From positions 1 to 17,534 of the forward strand of contig JAAEOP010000678.1 in the NCBI GenBank assembly GCA_024223125.1: a stretch of 17,534 nt of DNA. Direction: 5' to 3'. The translations under genes and the position numbers were made by a program. Shown in pieces: positions 1 through 8,208 of the stretch (positions are counted from its first letter, which is position 1; each line of letters begins with the position of its first letter). The notes beneath the pieces were generated by a model, which searched no databases, was not told where the DNA came from, and was given only the letters and a program-made list of their open reading frames with translations. Source of the DNA: Chloroflexota bacterium (lineage in GTDB: Bacteria; Chloroflexota; Anaerolineae; Promineifilales; Promineifilaceae).

Positions 1-129
1 CTCAAGCATTGTGTATTTATAGTGCCAGACTCAAGCATTGTGTATTTATAGTGCCAGACTCAAGCATTGTGTATTTATAGTGCCAGACTCAAGCATTGTG
101 TATTTATAGTGCCAGACTCAAGCATTGTG
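1..129. repeat. 29-bp perfect tandem repeat array (4 full units plus a partial one)
   Basis: Four identical head-to-tail 29-bp units occupy 1-29, 30-58, 59-87 and 88-116. A fifth begins at 117 and keeps only its first 13 bases before diverging at 130. The window opens exactly at a unit boundary, so the array probably continues to the left. There are no spacers, so this is a minisatellite/VNTR and not CRISPR. Each unit contains TGCCAGAC, and the reverse complement GTCTGGCA lies just outside the array at 156-163. The array sits about 60 bp upstream of the promoter proposed for the glycosyltransferase operon. Its role is unknown. Confidence 0.95.
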
Positions 130-186
130 AATAATTACCTCGAGTAAATTGTGAGGTCTGGCAAAACATTCCGTACAATCAAAATA

Positions 187-216
187 TTGACACAAATATC
201 AAACCGAAAATACGAT
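187..216 (+). promoter_or_regulatory. Sigma70-like promoter of the five-gene operon
   Basis: A consensus -35 TTGACA (187-192) is followed after 18 bp by TACGAT (211-216, 4 of 6 matches to TATAAT). Transcription would start near 223 and leave a leader of about 14 nt with only a weak ribosome site (GAAG) before the ATG at 237. The same -35/-10 pair, TTGACA and TACGAT, recurs upstream of the DUF1152 gene, which supports it as a house pattern. This is prediction from sequence only. Confidence 0.55.
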
Positions 217-236
217 AGGTATTTGAAGATACTATC

Positions 237-1793
237 ATGAGAAGAACTATACTCTTTGATAAGCTGTTTGTAGGTATGTTTTTTCTGACATGGCTTGCTC
301 TTAATTTTGTCATTGGTCTTCACGTACTGTTTTTGGGAAGAGTACAAGATTTCCTTTACTTTGTTGTTATTCAAATCATCCATATTGGATTGGCTTACGA
401 TTTTGTGGTACTGATTTGTGCCACCTTTTTACCTGAGCTAACTCCTTCAAAGCTACCGCAATTAGAGCGTTCCCCCACTGTTGCTTTATTATACCTTTGT
501 TGCGATGACGCTATGTCGGTCGCATTGTCCCGATTAAACAACCAAACTTATAAAAATTATGATGTGTATGTTCTTGATGACTCAATAGATGAGGTAAATC
601 AATTGATGGTTGATAGTTTTGGATACAGCACGATTCGACGCGGACACAGACGAGGGGCGAAGGCCGGAAACCTTAATCATTGGCTGGCTCAATTTGGTGA
701 ACAGTATGAATATTTTGTCGTTTTGGACAACGACTGCATTCTTAAACCTTCCTTTCTGATAGAGATGTTGAAATATGCTGAACATCCTGACAATAACACA
801 ACAGCTATTTTTCAAAGTGTGAAGAGAGCCTGGAATACCCGACAATTATTCCCACGCTGGCTAGATGCCATGAACGCTTATCAGGCCATCATTGACTTGC
901 AAGTCTTCAATCGCTGTCACTCATTATTTGCGACAACGAATATGATGTGTCGGACTCAACCACTGCAAGAAATTGGTGGATTTAACGAGAATATTGTTAC
1001 TGAAGATTTTGCGACAAGCGTGACTTTAATTGAACAAGGTTATCAGTGTCAAGCAGTCAACGTGGTCTCGTATTATGCTACATCCGAAACCGTCCAAATT
1101 CACACGAGACGAATGACGCGCTGGGCCAGGGGAACGTTAGAAACGGCCGTATCCAAATCATGGGCAGTACCATTAGCGACCAAATTACGGATGTTCATGA
1201 GTGTTTATTCTTTTTCCCTTTGGTTCTTTTACCTGATCAGCATGTTGTTTGTGGTCTGGATATATCGTGTAACCTGGAATCAACTGTACATCACAATGTT
1301 TTTTGCCTTCCGCTGGCAGCAGCCTGACATCATTATCCGTCCGCTGGCCCTGATTTTAGCGTATGCTCTCTACGGTTTCATAATAAGACCGCTGTTGGTG
1401 ACTCGGTTAGCGGCCGTGTCCTGGAAAATATATTGGTCACATGCTATATTAAATATGTCAATAGGTTTCTACGCTGCTTTTGATCTTTTCATCGGCCAAT
1501 TGTCTAGTTTAATAGGAAGGAAAGCCAAGTTTACAACTGGTGATAAACGCTGGTTCCAAAGCTCCTTTTGGCACATTGTTAGCGGTATGAAGTGGACTAT
1601 CATCATCATGATTCTCATTGCCATCGGACTCGTTCAAAATCCGGTTGGACGCTTTGTTTATTTGCCCTGGTACCTACCGCTTTTTTTCTCACCCTGGGTT
1701 ATTTACCGGGCGCAAAACGCCCACACTGAATACATGGATAATCATCAACCATCTTTACCGAAAACATTTCAGGAGATAAAAAGTGAAACTTAA
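237..1793 (+). CDS. Membrane GT2 glycosyltransferase, cellulose-synthase-like (first of a tandem pair)
   Basis: A 518-residue inner-membrane processive-type glycosyltransferase of family GT2. Two hydrophobic segments (about residues 8-30 and 39-64) precede a cytoplasmic catalytic domain, followed by four or five C-terminal membrane helices (about 315-490). Visible catalytic motifs are VLDDS (D114-D115, UDP binding), DND (164-166, the DxD metal site) and TED (255-257, general base). The usual QxxRW acceptor-site motif reads RMTRW (292-296), so its Gln is replaced by Arg. It should extend a polysaccharide from a nucleotide sugar and help move it across the membrane; the sugar cannot be deduced. 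No PilZ domain is present. The gene is visibly more AT-rich than those downstream. It overlaps the next gene by 11 nt. Family call is firm; product unknown. Confidence 0.9.
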   Translation: MRRTILFDKLFVGMFFLTWLALNFVIGLHVLFLGRVQDFLYFVVIQIIHIGLAYDFVVLICATFLPELTPSKLPQLERSPTVALLYLCCDDAMSVALSRLNNQTYKNYDVYVLDDSIDEVNQLMVDSFGYSTIRRGHRRGAKAGNLNHWLAQFGEQYEYFVVLDNDCILKPSFLIEMLKYAEHPDNNTTAIFQSVKRAWNTRQLFPRWLDAMNAYQAIIDLQVFNRCHSLFATTNMMCRTQPLQEIGGFNENIVTEDFATSVTLIEQGYQCQAVNVVSYYATSETVQIHTRRMTRWARGTLETAVSKSWAVPLATKLRMFMSVYSFSLWFFYLISMLFVVWIYRVTWNQLYITMFFAFRWQQPDIIIRPLALILAYALYGFIIRPLLVTRLAAVSWKIYWSHAILNMSIGFYAAFDLFIGQLSSLIGRKAKFTTGDKRWFQSSFWHIVSGMKWTIIIMILIAIGLVQNPVGRFVYLPWYLPLFFSPWVIYRAQNAHTEYMDNHQPSLPKTFQEIKSET

Positions 1794-3351
1794 CCGTGTA
1801 ATCATTGGCTTGTTCTTTACAATTTGGATGTGCTTGAACATGGCGGTGGGTCTGTATACACCGCTACGTCATCATCCCATTGGCATTCCCTACTTCCTGG
1901 TAATGCAAGTGATCAACATGGGTATTGCCTACGACATCACGCTGCTCCTGTGTGTTTCTTTCAGCCGTGATGGCGACCCACCCAAACTCGGCCGATTAAA
2001 ACAAAGACCCCGCGTTGCCTTGCTTTACCTCTCCTGCAATGATGCCATGCCCGAAGCATTATCTCGCCTCAACAACCAGGAATATAAGAATCATCACATC
2101 TTTGTGCTTGATGACTCAACGCAGGAGGCGTATATCAAACTAGTAGATGACCATGATTATGAAACGATCCATAGAGGGCATCGTCAGGGGGCTAAAGCAG
2201 GGGCCATCAACCATTGGCTTTCCTTATATGGCGAACGGTACGAATATTTTGTGGTACTAGATCACGATGGGATTATGAAAGAAACCTTCATCGAAGAAAT
2301 GTTGAAATATGCAGAACACCCGGACAATAGGCAGGTGGCTATTTTCCAGAGTTTAACCAGAGCCTGGAACATAAGTCGTCTGTTTCCCCGCTTACTGGAT
2401 GCGTTGAATCCTATGGAAATGTGCCTCCATCTACAAGTATTTAATCAAAGTGATTCTATGCTTTGTTGGGGACACAATATGCTGTGTCGAACCAAAACAA
2501 TCCTAGAAATAGGAGGATTCATTGAAGACTTTGCCACCGAGGACTTTGCCACGAATCTGCGCCTGCTCGAATGTGGTTACCAGAGCAAGGCTGTGAACGT
2601 TGTTTCTTACGATGCGGCTTCGGAAACCGCCCAATTTCATGCTGTGCGGATGACACGTTGGGCCAGTGGGAATCTTGAGACGGCGATCTCCAAGTCCTGG
2701 GACCTGCCATTGGCTACCCGGCTGCGTATGTTTATGGGCGTACATTATTTCTCTCAGTGGTTTTTTTATGTCCTGGGTATGTTGCTGGTAGTTTGGGGAT
2801 ATCGCATCACCTGGCGGCAATTATATATCGCCTCATTTTTTGCTTTAAGATGGGGCAGGCCTTTCTGGCTGCTCTATCCACTGGCGGTCCTTCTGTTTTA
2901 CATTCTCTATGGCACCGTTGTCAGACCACTGTGGGTAACACGGTTGACGGATCTATCCTGGAAAATTTACTGGAAACATTACCTTTTCAAAGTAGCTGTC
3001 AATTACTATTGTCTCTTCTACTTTATGCCTGGGCAAGTAAAGAGCTTGCTAGGGCGGAAGGCTAGGTTTATCATCGGCGAAAAACGCTGGTTTAAGAGTT
3101 CTCTGTGGGACATTGTCTGGGGCATGAAGTGGACGATGGCGGTTATTGCTATGATTGGTATGGGGCTTATTGGGAATCCAGTAGGCCGTATGATTCATTT
3201 TGTCTGGTACACACCGCTTTTCCTTTCGCCTTTCATTGTGTATTGGGTACAGAACACGGCCGTTGATCAACAAGCAGCCGACTTCACACCCACCGATGGT
3301 TTATCAGCGTCACCGATTACGCCTGGTAATTCAGGCGAAAGGAGGATTTGA
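1783..3351 (+). CDS. Membrane GT2 glycosyltransferase, cellulose-synthase-like (second of a tandem pair)
   Basis: A 522-residue paralogue of the preceding gene with the same layout: two N-terminal hydrophobic segments, a GT2 catalytic domain, then a multi-helix membrane region. Motifs are VLDDS (D110-D111), DHD (160-162), TED (252-254) and RMTRW (289-293). The unusual Arg in place of the QxxRW Gln is shared by both copies, so it is a feature of the subfamily. Long blocks such as MLKYAEHPDN and the DKRWF/EKRWF region are shared. The start is GTG at 1783, inside the end of the upstream gene, with AGGAG at 1771-1775 eight bases before it; this choice fits the paralogue's N-terminus. The pair probably arose by local duplication and may act as a heteromer or use different sugars (inference). 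Confidence 0.9.
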   Translation: MKLNRVIIGLFFTIWMCLNMAVGLYTPLRHHPIGIPYFLVMQVINMGIAYDITLLLCVSFSRDGDPPKLGRLKQRPRVALLYLSCNDAMPEALSRLNNQEYKNHHIFVLDDSTQEAYIKLVDDHDYETIHRGHRQGAKAGAINHWLSLYGERYEYFVVLDHDGIMKETFIEEMLKYAEHPDNRQVAIFQSLTRAWNISRLFPRLLDALNPMEMCLHLQVFNQSDSMLCWGHNMLCRTKTILEIGGFIEDFATEDFATNLRLLECGYQSKAVNVVSYDAASETAQFHAVRMTRWASGNLETAISKSWDLPLATRLRMFMGVHYFSQWFFYVLGMLLVVWGYRITWRQLYIASFFALRWGRPFWLLYPLAVLLFYILYGTVVRPLWVTRLTDLSWKIYWKHYLFKVAVNYYCLFYFMPGQVKSLLGRKARFIIGEKRWFKSSLWDIVWGMKWTMAVIAMIGMGLIGNPVGRMIHFVWYTPLFLSPFIVYWVQNTAVDQQAADFTPTDGLSASPITPGNSGERRI

Positions 3352-4223
3352 TGAGAAAAAATATCTGGTTTATGATGGTAGGAATTATGCTTGGCACCAC
3401 TTTGTTGATCGCCTTTATACAAGGGTGTACCTCCCAGGTAGCTACCCCTACACCCCGACCAGCCGAGGAACCAGACATTGCAGCCACAATGCTGGTTCAA
3501 CTGGCAATGGATTTTACAAGGGAGGCTGAAGCAGCGAGTAGTGCCCCAGACGTCCCAGACATGGCCGCTACCAATCTGGCCCAAATTGTGGTGGATTTGA
3601 CAAGGGCGGCTGAAGTAGCCAGCGACACCTCAGACGCCCCGAACATGGCCGCTACCAATCTGGCCCAAATTGCAACGGATTTGACAAGGGAGGCTGAAAC
3701 CACTGGAGACCCTATAAGTGTTCCCTCATCAACTCCAACACCGCAGCCCGAAATCCCCTTTCCTGCCATAGTCCGGCAGCTATTAGAACCATTTGATCAG
3801 CAGGTTCAGGAGATTGACGCCCAAATCGCGTCAGGATCTATATCTCCAAAAACGCTGGCAATTGTTGACTGCCCTTATGTAAGCGACCTTGAATATGGCG
3901 AATGTTCAATCTATCAACTCGGTGTCGGCAACATGATTTTTGTGTCAGGGTACGCCAGGTTGGTTAACTTCTATGCTTACGATTTGGATGGGAATGATGA
4001 GGTTGATGTCGTTAAATGGGACTTGGATAAGGACGGACAGGTTGATATCGTAGAGTACAATATTGATGACGATGAAGAAAACGATTATGCGATGGCAGAT
4101 ATGGATGGCAATGAGCAGTTTGGGGACGAAGAAATATACTACTACCAAGATGCCAGGCAGCGTTGGCTCCCTATTGTTCTTGGCGCGCTACCATTTCCAG
4201 TTCTGCCTATTTTTCCCTATTGA
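3351..4223 (+). CDS. Predicted lipoprotein with three 28-residue repeats and EF-hand-like calcium loops
   Basis: A 290-residue exported protein. A signal peptide ends in the lipobox-like IQGC, giving a lipidated Cys26. Three 28-residue repeats (42-125) of the type D/N-M-A-A-T-N-L-A-Q follow, then a Pro/Thr/Ser-rich linker. The C-terminal half has acidic EF-hand-like loops at 211-222, 224-235 (D224, D226, D228, G229, D232, E235: a full canonical loop) and 250-261. Start: ATG 3351 overlaps the upstream TGA by one base and has AGGAGG at 3340-3345, 5 nt away; a TTG one codon earlier is less likely. It resembles dockerin-type calcium loops, but no named family is recognised. A surface calcium-binding partner of the polysaccharide synthases or of the downstream propeller is inference. 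Confidence 0.8.
   Translation: MRKNIWFMMVGIMLGTTLLIAFIQGCTSQVATPTPRPAEEPDIAATMLVQLAMDFTREAEAASSAPDVPDMAATNLAQIVVDLTRAAEVASDTSDAPNMAATNLAQIATDLTREAETTGDPISVPSSTPTPQPEIPFPAIVRQLLEPFDQQVQEIDAQIASGSISPKTLAIVDCPYVSDLEYGECSIYQLGVGNMIFVSGYARLVNFYAYDLDGNDEVDVVKWDLDKDGQVDIVEYNIDDDEENDYAMADMDGNEQFGDEEIYYYQDARQRWLPIVLGALPFPVLPIFPY
3474..3725 (+). repeat. Three in-frame 84-bp tandem repeats inside the lipoprotein gene
   Basis: Three 84-bp units encode 28 residues each. Units two and three share a long identical DNA block starting at about 3559 and 3643, exactly 84 bp apart, while unit one has diverged. The identity points to recent duplication, and copy number may vary between strains. The predicted peptide alternates an amphipathic helix (AATNLAQI..DLTR.AE) with a Pro-containing linker. 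Confidence 0.85.
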
Positions 4224-4239
4224 GATTGAGTAAAAACAG

Positions 4240-7200
4240 ATGATCCGAGCAAGTAGGCATAAAGCAATTGTCATAACAATCATAATCCTTTTTCTACAAG
4301 TATTGTTATCGCAACATGTCGTTGCCCAAACTTCCGGCGAACTCCAATGGGAGCCAATTGGGCCGGTCGGAGTTAGCATTTTGGCGCTTGTTCCTCACCC
4401 GACGGAGCATTTAACCCTTTATGCAGTGGTTGATGCCCATGGGATATACAAAAGTACAGACGGTGGCCAAACATGGCAGGCCAAAAACCAGGGCATTGAA
4501 AGTTTAACCGTCTTTAGTCTGACCATTGCTGATGAAGCCGGAAACGTTTTATATGCGGGAACAATACAAGATGGTGTGTTTAAGAGCATAGATGGCGGCG
4601 AATCCTGGACGATGACGCCTGACAAACCAGCCAATTTAGCGGAAGATAGTTTGCTGGCCGGCGAACTCCCCTTTGTTTATAGTCTGGCGCCGGTGAATGA
4701 GAACATTGTCTATGCCGGCACCGGCTCAGAGGGCATTCTCAAAAGTGAAGATGGCGGCTTAAGCTGGCTCCCATTAGATGAAGGGCTGCCCGCATCTATT
4801 GATGTGTTGACGATACTGCTCGATCCGATCTATGAAAACAATATTTATATTGGTACAAATGAGGGAATCTTCAAAAGTGAGGATAATGGCGCCACCTGGC
4901 AACAGAAGAACAGATCTTTAACCAGTGCTCTGGCTATTGCAGATCAAGGGAAGACGCTATATGCTGGCAGCAATGAAGGTCTTTTTCGCAGTGAGGATGA
5001 CGGGGAACATTGGGAATTAGTGAAAGAGGCCAGACAAGATGGTTTTCTGGAGACCAAAGCGCTGCTGGTTGATGATGACTCTATTTACCTGGGAACCACC
5101 GCCGGTTTCTATGAAACCTTCAATGGTCAGGATTGGCAGGATAGAAATGGACCATTGGCGCGAGAAGGGTTGGCGATTAGAGGAATCGTCAAGCAGGAGG
5201 ATCACTTATTCATTGGCACAGGACAGGGCATATTTCGTAGTGAGGATAACGGGGCAAATTGGGTCTTGTTGCATCAGGGATTACCGGAGAAAGGATTAAT
5301 CGTTAAAAATATTGCTTTCGATCAGACCAAAGAAGAAGGATTGTATGCAGGAACCTGGGGCGGGGGAATTTATAAAAGCGAGAATAGCGGTACGTCCTGG
5401 TCTGAAATAAATCGGGGCTTAGGCGCGCCTTATATTCCAGCGCTGACATTGGATGATGGCGTTTTGGCGGCAGCCTCGTGGCTGGCGATTTACGTGAGCG
5501 ATGATGCTGGAGAGACGTGGCGCTTATCTATTGCCAATCTGGGCAAGCACAGCCAGGTAACATCGCTCACCAGCAATCATGGACTTGTTGCCAGTGTCCG
5601 GCAGTGGGTGGCAGATGCAGATGGCGCTTTAGAATTATCTGAGTGGCTTATCATCAGCCCAGACGGAGGCATTACCTGGGAACCGCTCGCAGATTTAAGC
5701 GTATATAACGTCACCGCTGCGTTGGCAGATGCTAAAGATGGTAGGCTAATGTATGTAGCTACAAATGAGAATGGCATCTTAAGCCGTGAAGCTGACGAGG
5801 AACAGTGGCAGATGTTTAATGAGGGTTTGACGGTTGATACTGTACACACACTAGCCGCTGCTGGGACTGAGAGGGAGATTCTTTTTGCGGGCACGGCCGT
5901 TGGCCTTTTCAGACGTGAACCCGGCGGAATGTGGGAACGGGTCATTTTAGGTTCCTACGACACAATTGTGGCTGACCCCAAGCGCCCAAATCGAATCTTC
6001 GCCGCCAACCGGGACGGAGCGCTTGTTTTCAGTTCAGATCACGGGCGAATGTGGCAAACAGCCGGCTTTGCTGACGCCGGCATCAACGATCTGGCAATAG
6101 ACCCAGATAACAGCGATTTTATTTACGCAGCTACAGAAGGGCAAAGCGTGTTGCGCGCTGATGTCAGCGGTTTGTTTCCGCCTGAACTCAATTTCACTTA
6201 CCTGGCAGTGGGGATTATCAGTGTTGCTTTCATTGGGACAACGGCCAGTTTATTTACTCTTTCCCGTTATAGTGGCCTGCCCCCTATTTTGTTCCTACGC
6301 AGAGGAGTCGTCAAATGGATTCCTATCGGTCTGGGGTATCGTCGTTATCGCAGCCTGTGGCAGAAGCAGACGTCGCTGGAGCGTTTACTGCTTCTCATAA
6401 TACCAGTTGGTAGCACGACCAAGCTGGAAACTCTACAGGCGAGTCTGGAACAGCTTGAAACGCCCGTTGTGGAAGATCAACTTGAACGGGCGCTGCAGAC
6501 ATTGTGCAGGACACAGTTGTTAGAACGAACGGGGGAGCAGTATCGTCCAACCGAACCCGTTCTTCTGGCAACGCTACAGACACACGAAGGTAAATCCGGG
6601 TTAGCAATCCTATGCAACCAGGTACGGTCAGAACATCCGTTGTTGAACGAAGCGCAGCGTTTTCTTGAGACGGCCGGGTTTGTTTGTCAGACACACAAGG
6701 ACGTGATGGCTTTTACCTGTGTCCCGGCTTTGCCAAGTTGGAAAAAGAAATTTCCGCAACCGATTTATACCCACATCTTCCCTGGCGAGCCGTTAAATCA
6801 CCAGGCAATTATTGCTATTCAGGGACAGGCTTTAGCTTATGTAGATGACAGTATAAAGGTAATTTTTATTGTTGTAGACGAGACGCCGGCCGACAATGCC
6901 TGGATGCAGATCGGTACATTGCGCGCCACTGGGTTACAAATTATTCCTATTGATGACGCCACAATCCAGCGCGGCCGTGAACAACAAAACGAACGCGAGA
7001 TATTAGCCAGGTATCTGGGTCCTTTTCTCGGCCGTCGTCGAGATTTGTACGATACGCGGCATCCGGTAGCTGACCGTCTAAACTTTTTTGGCCGTCAAGT
7101 ATATGCGGATGAGTTATTAGAGGTGATGGCCGAGGGACGGCCGTTGGCGCTCTTCGGTTTACGCAAAATGGGCAAAAGTTCGCTGCTGCAATATCTACGT

Positions 7201-8202
7201 GACAAAACCTCATTCCCTGTTGCTTATGTAGATTTACAGGCAAGTATTGAATTAGCTGATTTATATACCCAAATTTTAACCTCCTGGAAGCACTCGCTGC
7301 GGGTCAAACTAGAAAATATTGTCTGGGAACCACCCAGATTAGAAAAATCTCCAGATACGGATCCGCGCCACCTGGCAACACGGTTTACCATGTCCGTGCG
7401 TGAACTGATGTCCCGTATTGAAACTGAAGGATACGAACCCCGGTTAGGATTATTAATTGATGAGATTGAGTTGATCGTACCTTTTCAAACCCCGGACACA
7501 CCCATTTCCGAATCCGATCTGACCCATTATCTTTCATTTGCTCGCGCGCTGCGGGGGTTAGTGCAGGAAACGGGATTTTTGTCATTGCTCGTTGTAGGCG
7601 TTGATCCGACTCTAAATCGCGTAAACCGGTGGCAAGGTCATCAGAACCCCTTCTATCAATTCTTCCGCGAAATGTACCTGGGAGCTTTAAGTCACGATGA
7701 TTGTATTCAGATGGTGCGCAACATTGGACGGCAGATGGAGCTGGCTTATCAAGATGATGCTGTTGCCTTCGTTGCTAGACTCAGTGGCGGACACCCGTTT
7801 CTGGCGCGACAACTGTGCAGCGCCGCCTATCAGTCATTAGGGCGAGGCGGCGCTGGTGAGATCACACTGTCCCAACTGCAATTAGCCGCAAACGGATTTA
7901 TCAATCATCCAAATACAGCCTCCTTACTTGATGAACACGGACTTTGGGGATTTGTAACCGATTCAAAACTATGGCCATTGGCGCAAATCAAGGAAAATCA
8001 AATCATCTTGACGGCGCTGGCCCAAACTGAATCACTTCCAGAACCAGACTTATTAGCAGGTGCGTCTGATCAATCCGCTCATAAACGTTCGCTTTTTGAG
8101 TTGGAACATCGGGCCGTATTGGGTCGTTTCCATGAATCAGTACTCATCCAATTTGACCTGTTTCGGAATTGGATTAAGCGATTCCAACTAGAGGAAGAAT
8201 AA
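4240..8202 (+). CDS. Transmembrane sensor: extracytoplasmic Asp-box beta-propeller fused to a cytoplasmic AAA/STAND-like ATPase
   Basis: 1320 residues in four parts. A signal/anchor segment (about 9-30) leads to about 13 Asp-box/BNR-type repeats (70-610; for example KSTDGGQTW, KSEDGGLSW, RSEDNGANW, with a few decayed copies such as 'ETFNGQDW'), as in Ycf48- or sortilin-type propellers. A single membrane helix lies at about 653-673. The cytoplasmic part starts with a basic stretch and a likely winged helix (about 710-780), an unassigned alpha/beta region (about 800-930), then an FFGR-led AAA domain with Walker A GLRKMGKSS (973-981), Walker B LLIDE (1071-1075) and the SGGHPFL motif typical of Orc1-like/AAA_16 ATPases, ending in a helical tail. 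It probably senses an envelope ligand and switches the ATPase. Sixteen nt separate it from the lipoprotein gene; the ribosome site is weak, so coupling is likely. Domain calls are by eye. Confidence 0.85.
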   Translation: MIRASRHKAIVITIIILFLQVLLSQHVVAQTSGELQWEPIGPVGVSILALVPHPTEHLTLYAVVDAHGIYKSTDGGQTWQAKNQGIESLTVFSLTIADEAGNVLYAGTIQDGVFKSIDGGESWTMTPDKPANLAEDSLLAGELPFVYSLAPVNENIVYAGTGSEGILKSEDGGLSWLPLDEGLPASIDVLTILLDPIYENNIYIGTNEGIFKSEDNGATWQQKNRSLTSALAIADQGKTLYAGSNEGLFRSEDDGEHWELVKEARQDGFLETKALLVDDDSIYLGTTAGFYETFNGQDWQDRNGPLAREGLAIRGIVKQEDHLFIGTGQGIFRSEDNGANWVLLHQGLPEKGLIVKNIAFDQTKEEGLYAGTWGGGIYKSENSGTSWSEINRGLGAPYIPALTLDDGVLAAASWLAIYVSDDAGETWRLSIANLGKHSQVTSLTSNHGLVASVRQWVADADGALELSEWLIISPDGGITWEPLADLSVYNVTAALADAKDGRLMYVATNENGILSREADEEQWQMFNEGLTVDTVHTLAAAGTEREILFAGTAVGLFRREPGGMWERVILGSYDTIVADPKRPNRIFAANRDGALVFSSDHGRMWQTAGFADAGINDLAIDPDNSDFIYAATEGQSVLRADVSGLFPPELNFTYLAVGIISVAFIGTTASLFTLSRYSGLPPILFLRRGVVKWIPIGLGYRRYRSLWQKQTSLERLLLLIIPVGSTTKLETLQASLEQLETPVVEDQLERALQTLCRTQLLERTGEQYRPTEPVLLATLQTHEGKSGLAILCNQVRSEHPLLNEAQRFLETAGFVCQTHKDVMAFTCVPALPSWKKKFPQPIYTHIFPGEPLNHQAIIAIQGQALAYVDDSIKVIFIVVDETPADNAWMQIGTLRATGLQIIPIDDATIQRGREQQNEREILARYLGPFLGRRRDLYDTRHPVADRLNFFGRQVYADELLEVMAEGRPLALFGLRKMGKSSLLQYLRDKTSFPVAYVDLQASIELADLYTQILTSWKHSLRVKLENIVWEPPRLEKSPDTDPRHLATRFTMSVRELMSRIETEGYEPRLGLLIDEIELIVPFQTPDTPISESDLTHYLSFARALRGLVQETGFLSLLVVGVDPTLNRVNRWQGHQNPFYQFFREMYLGALSHDDCIQMVRNIGRQMELAYQDDAVAFVARLSGGHPFLARQLCSAAYQSLGRGGAGEITLSQLQLAANGFINHPNTASLLDEHGLWGFVTDSKLWPLAQIKENQIILTALAQTESLPEPDLLAGASDQSAHKRSLFELEHRAVLGRFHESVLIQFDLFRNWIKRFQLEEE

Positions 8203-8208
8203 TATCCC

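Noticed and set aside
1..129. CRISPR array
   Set aside because: The 29-bp period fits a CRISPR repeat length, but the units abut with no spacers and no cas gene is present; it is a tandem minisatellite.
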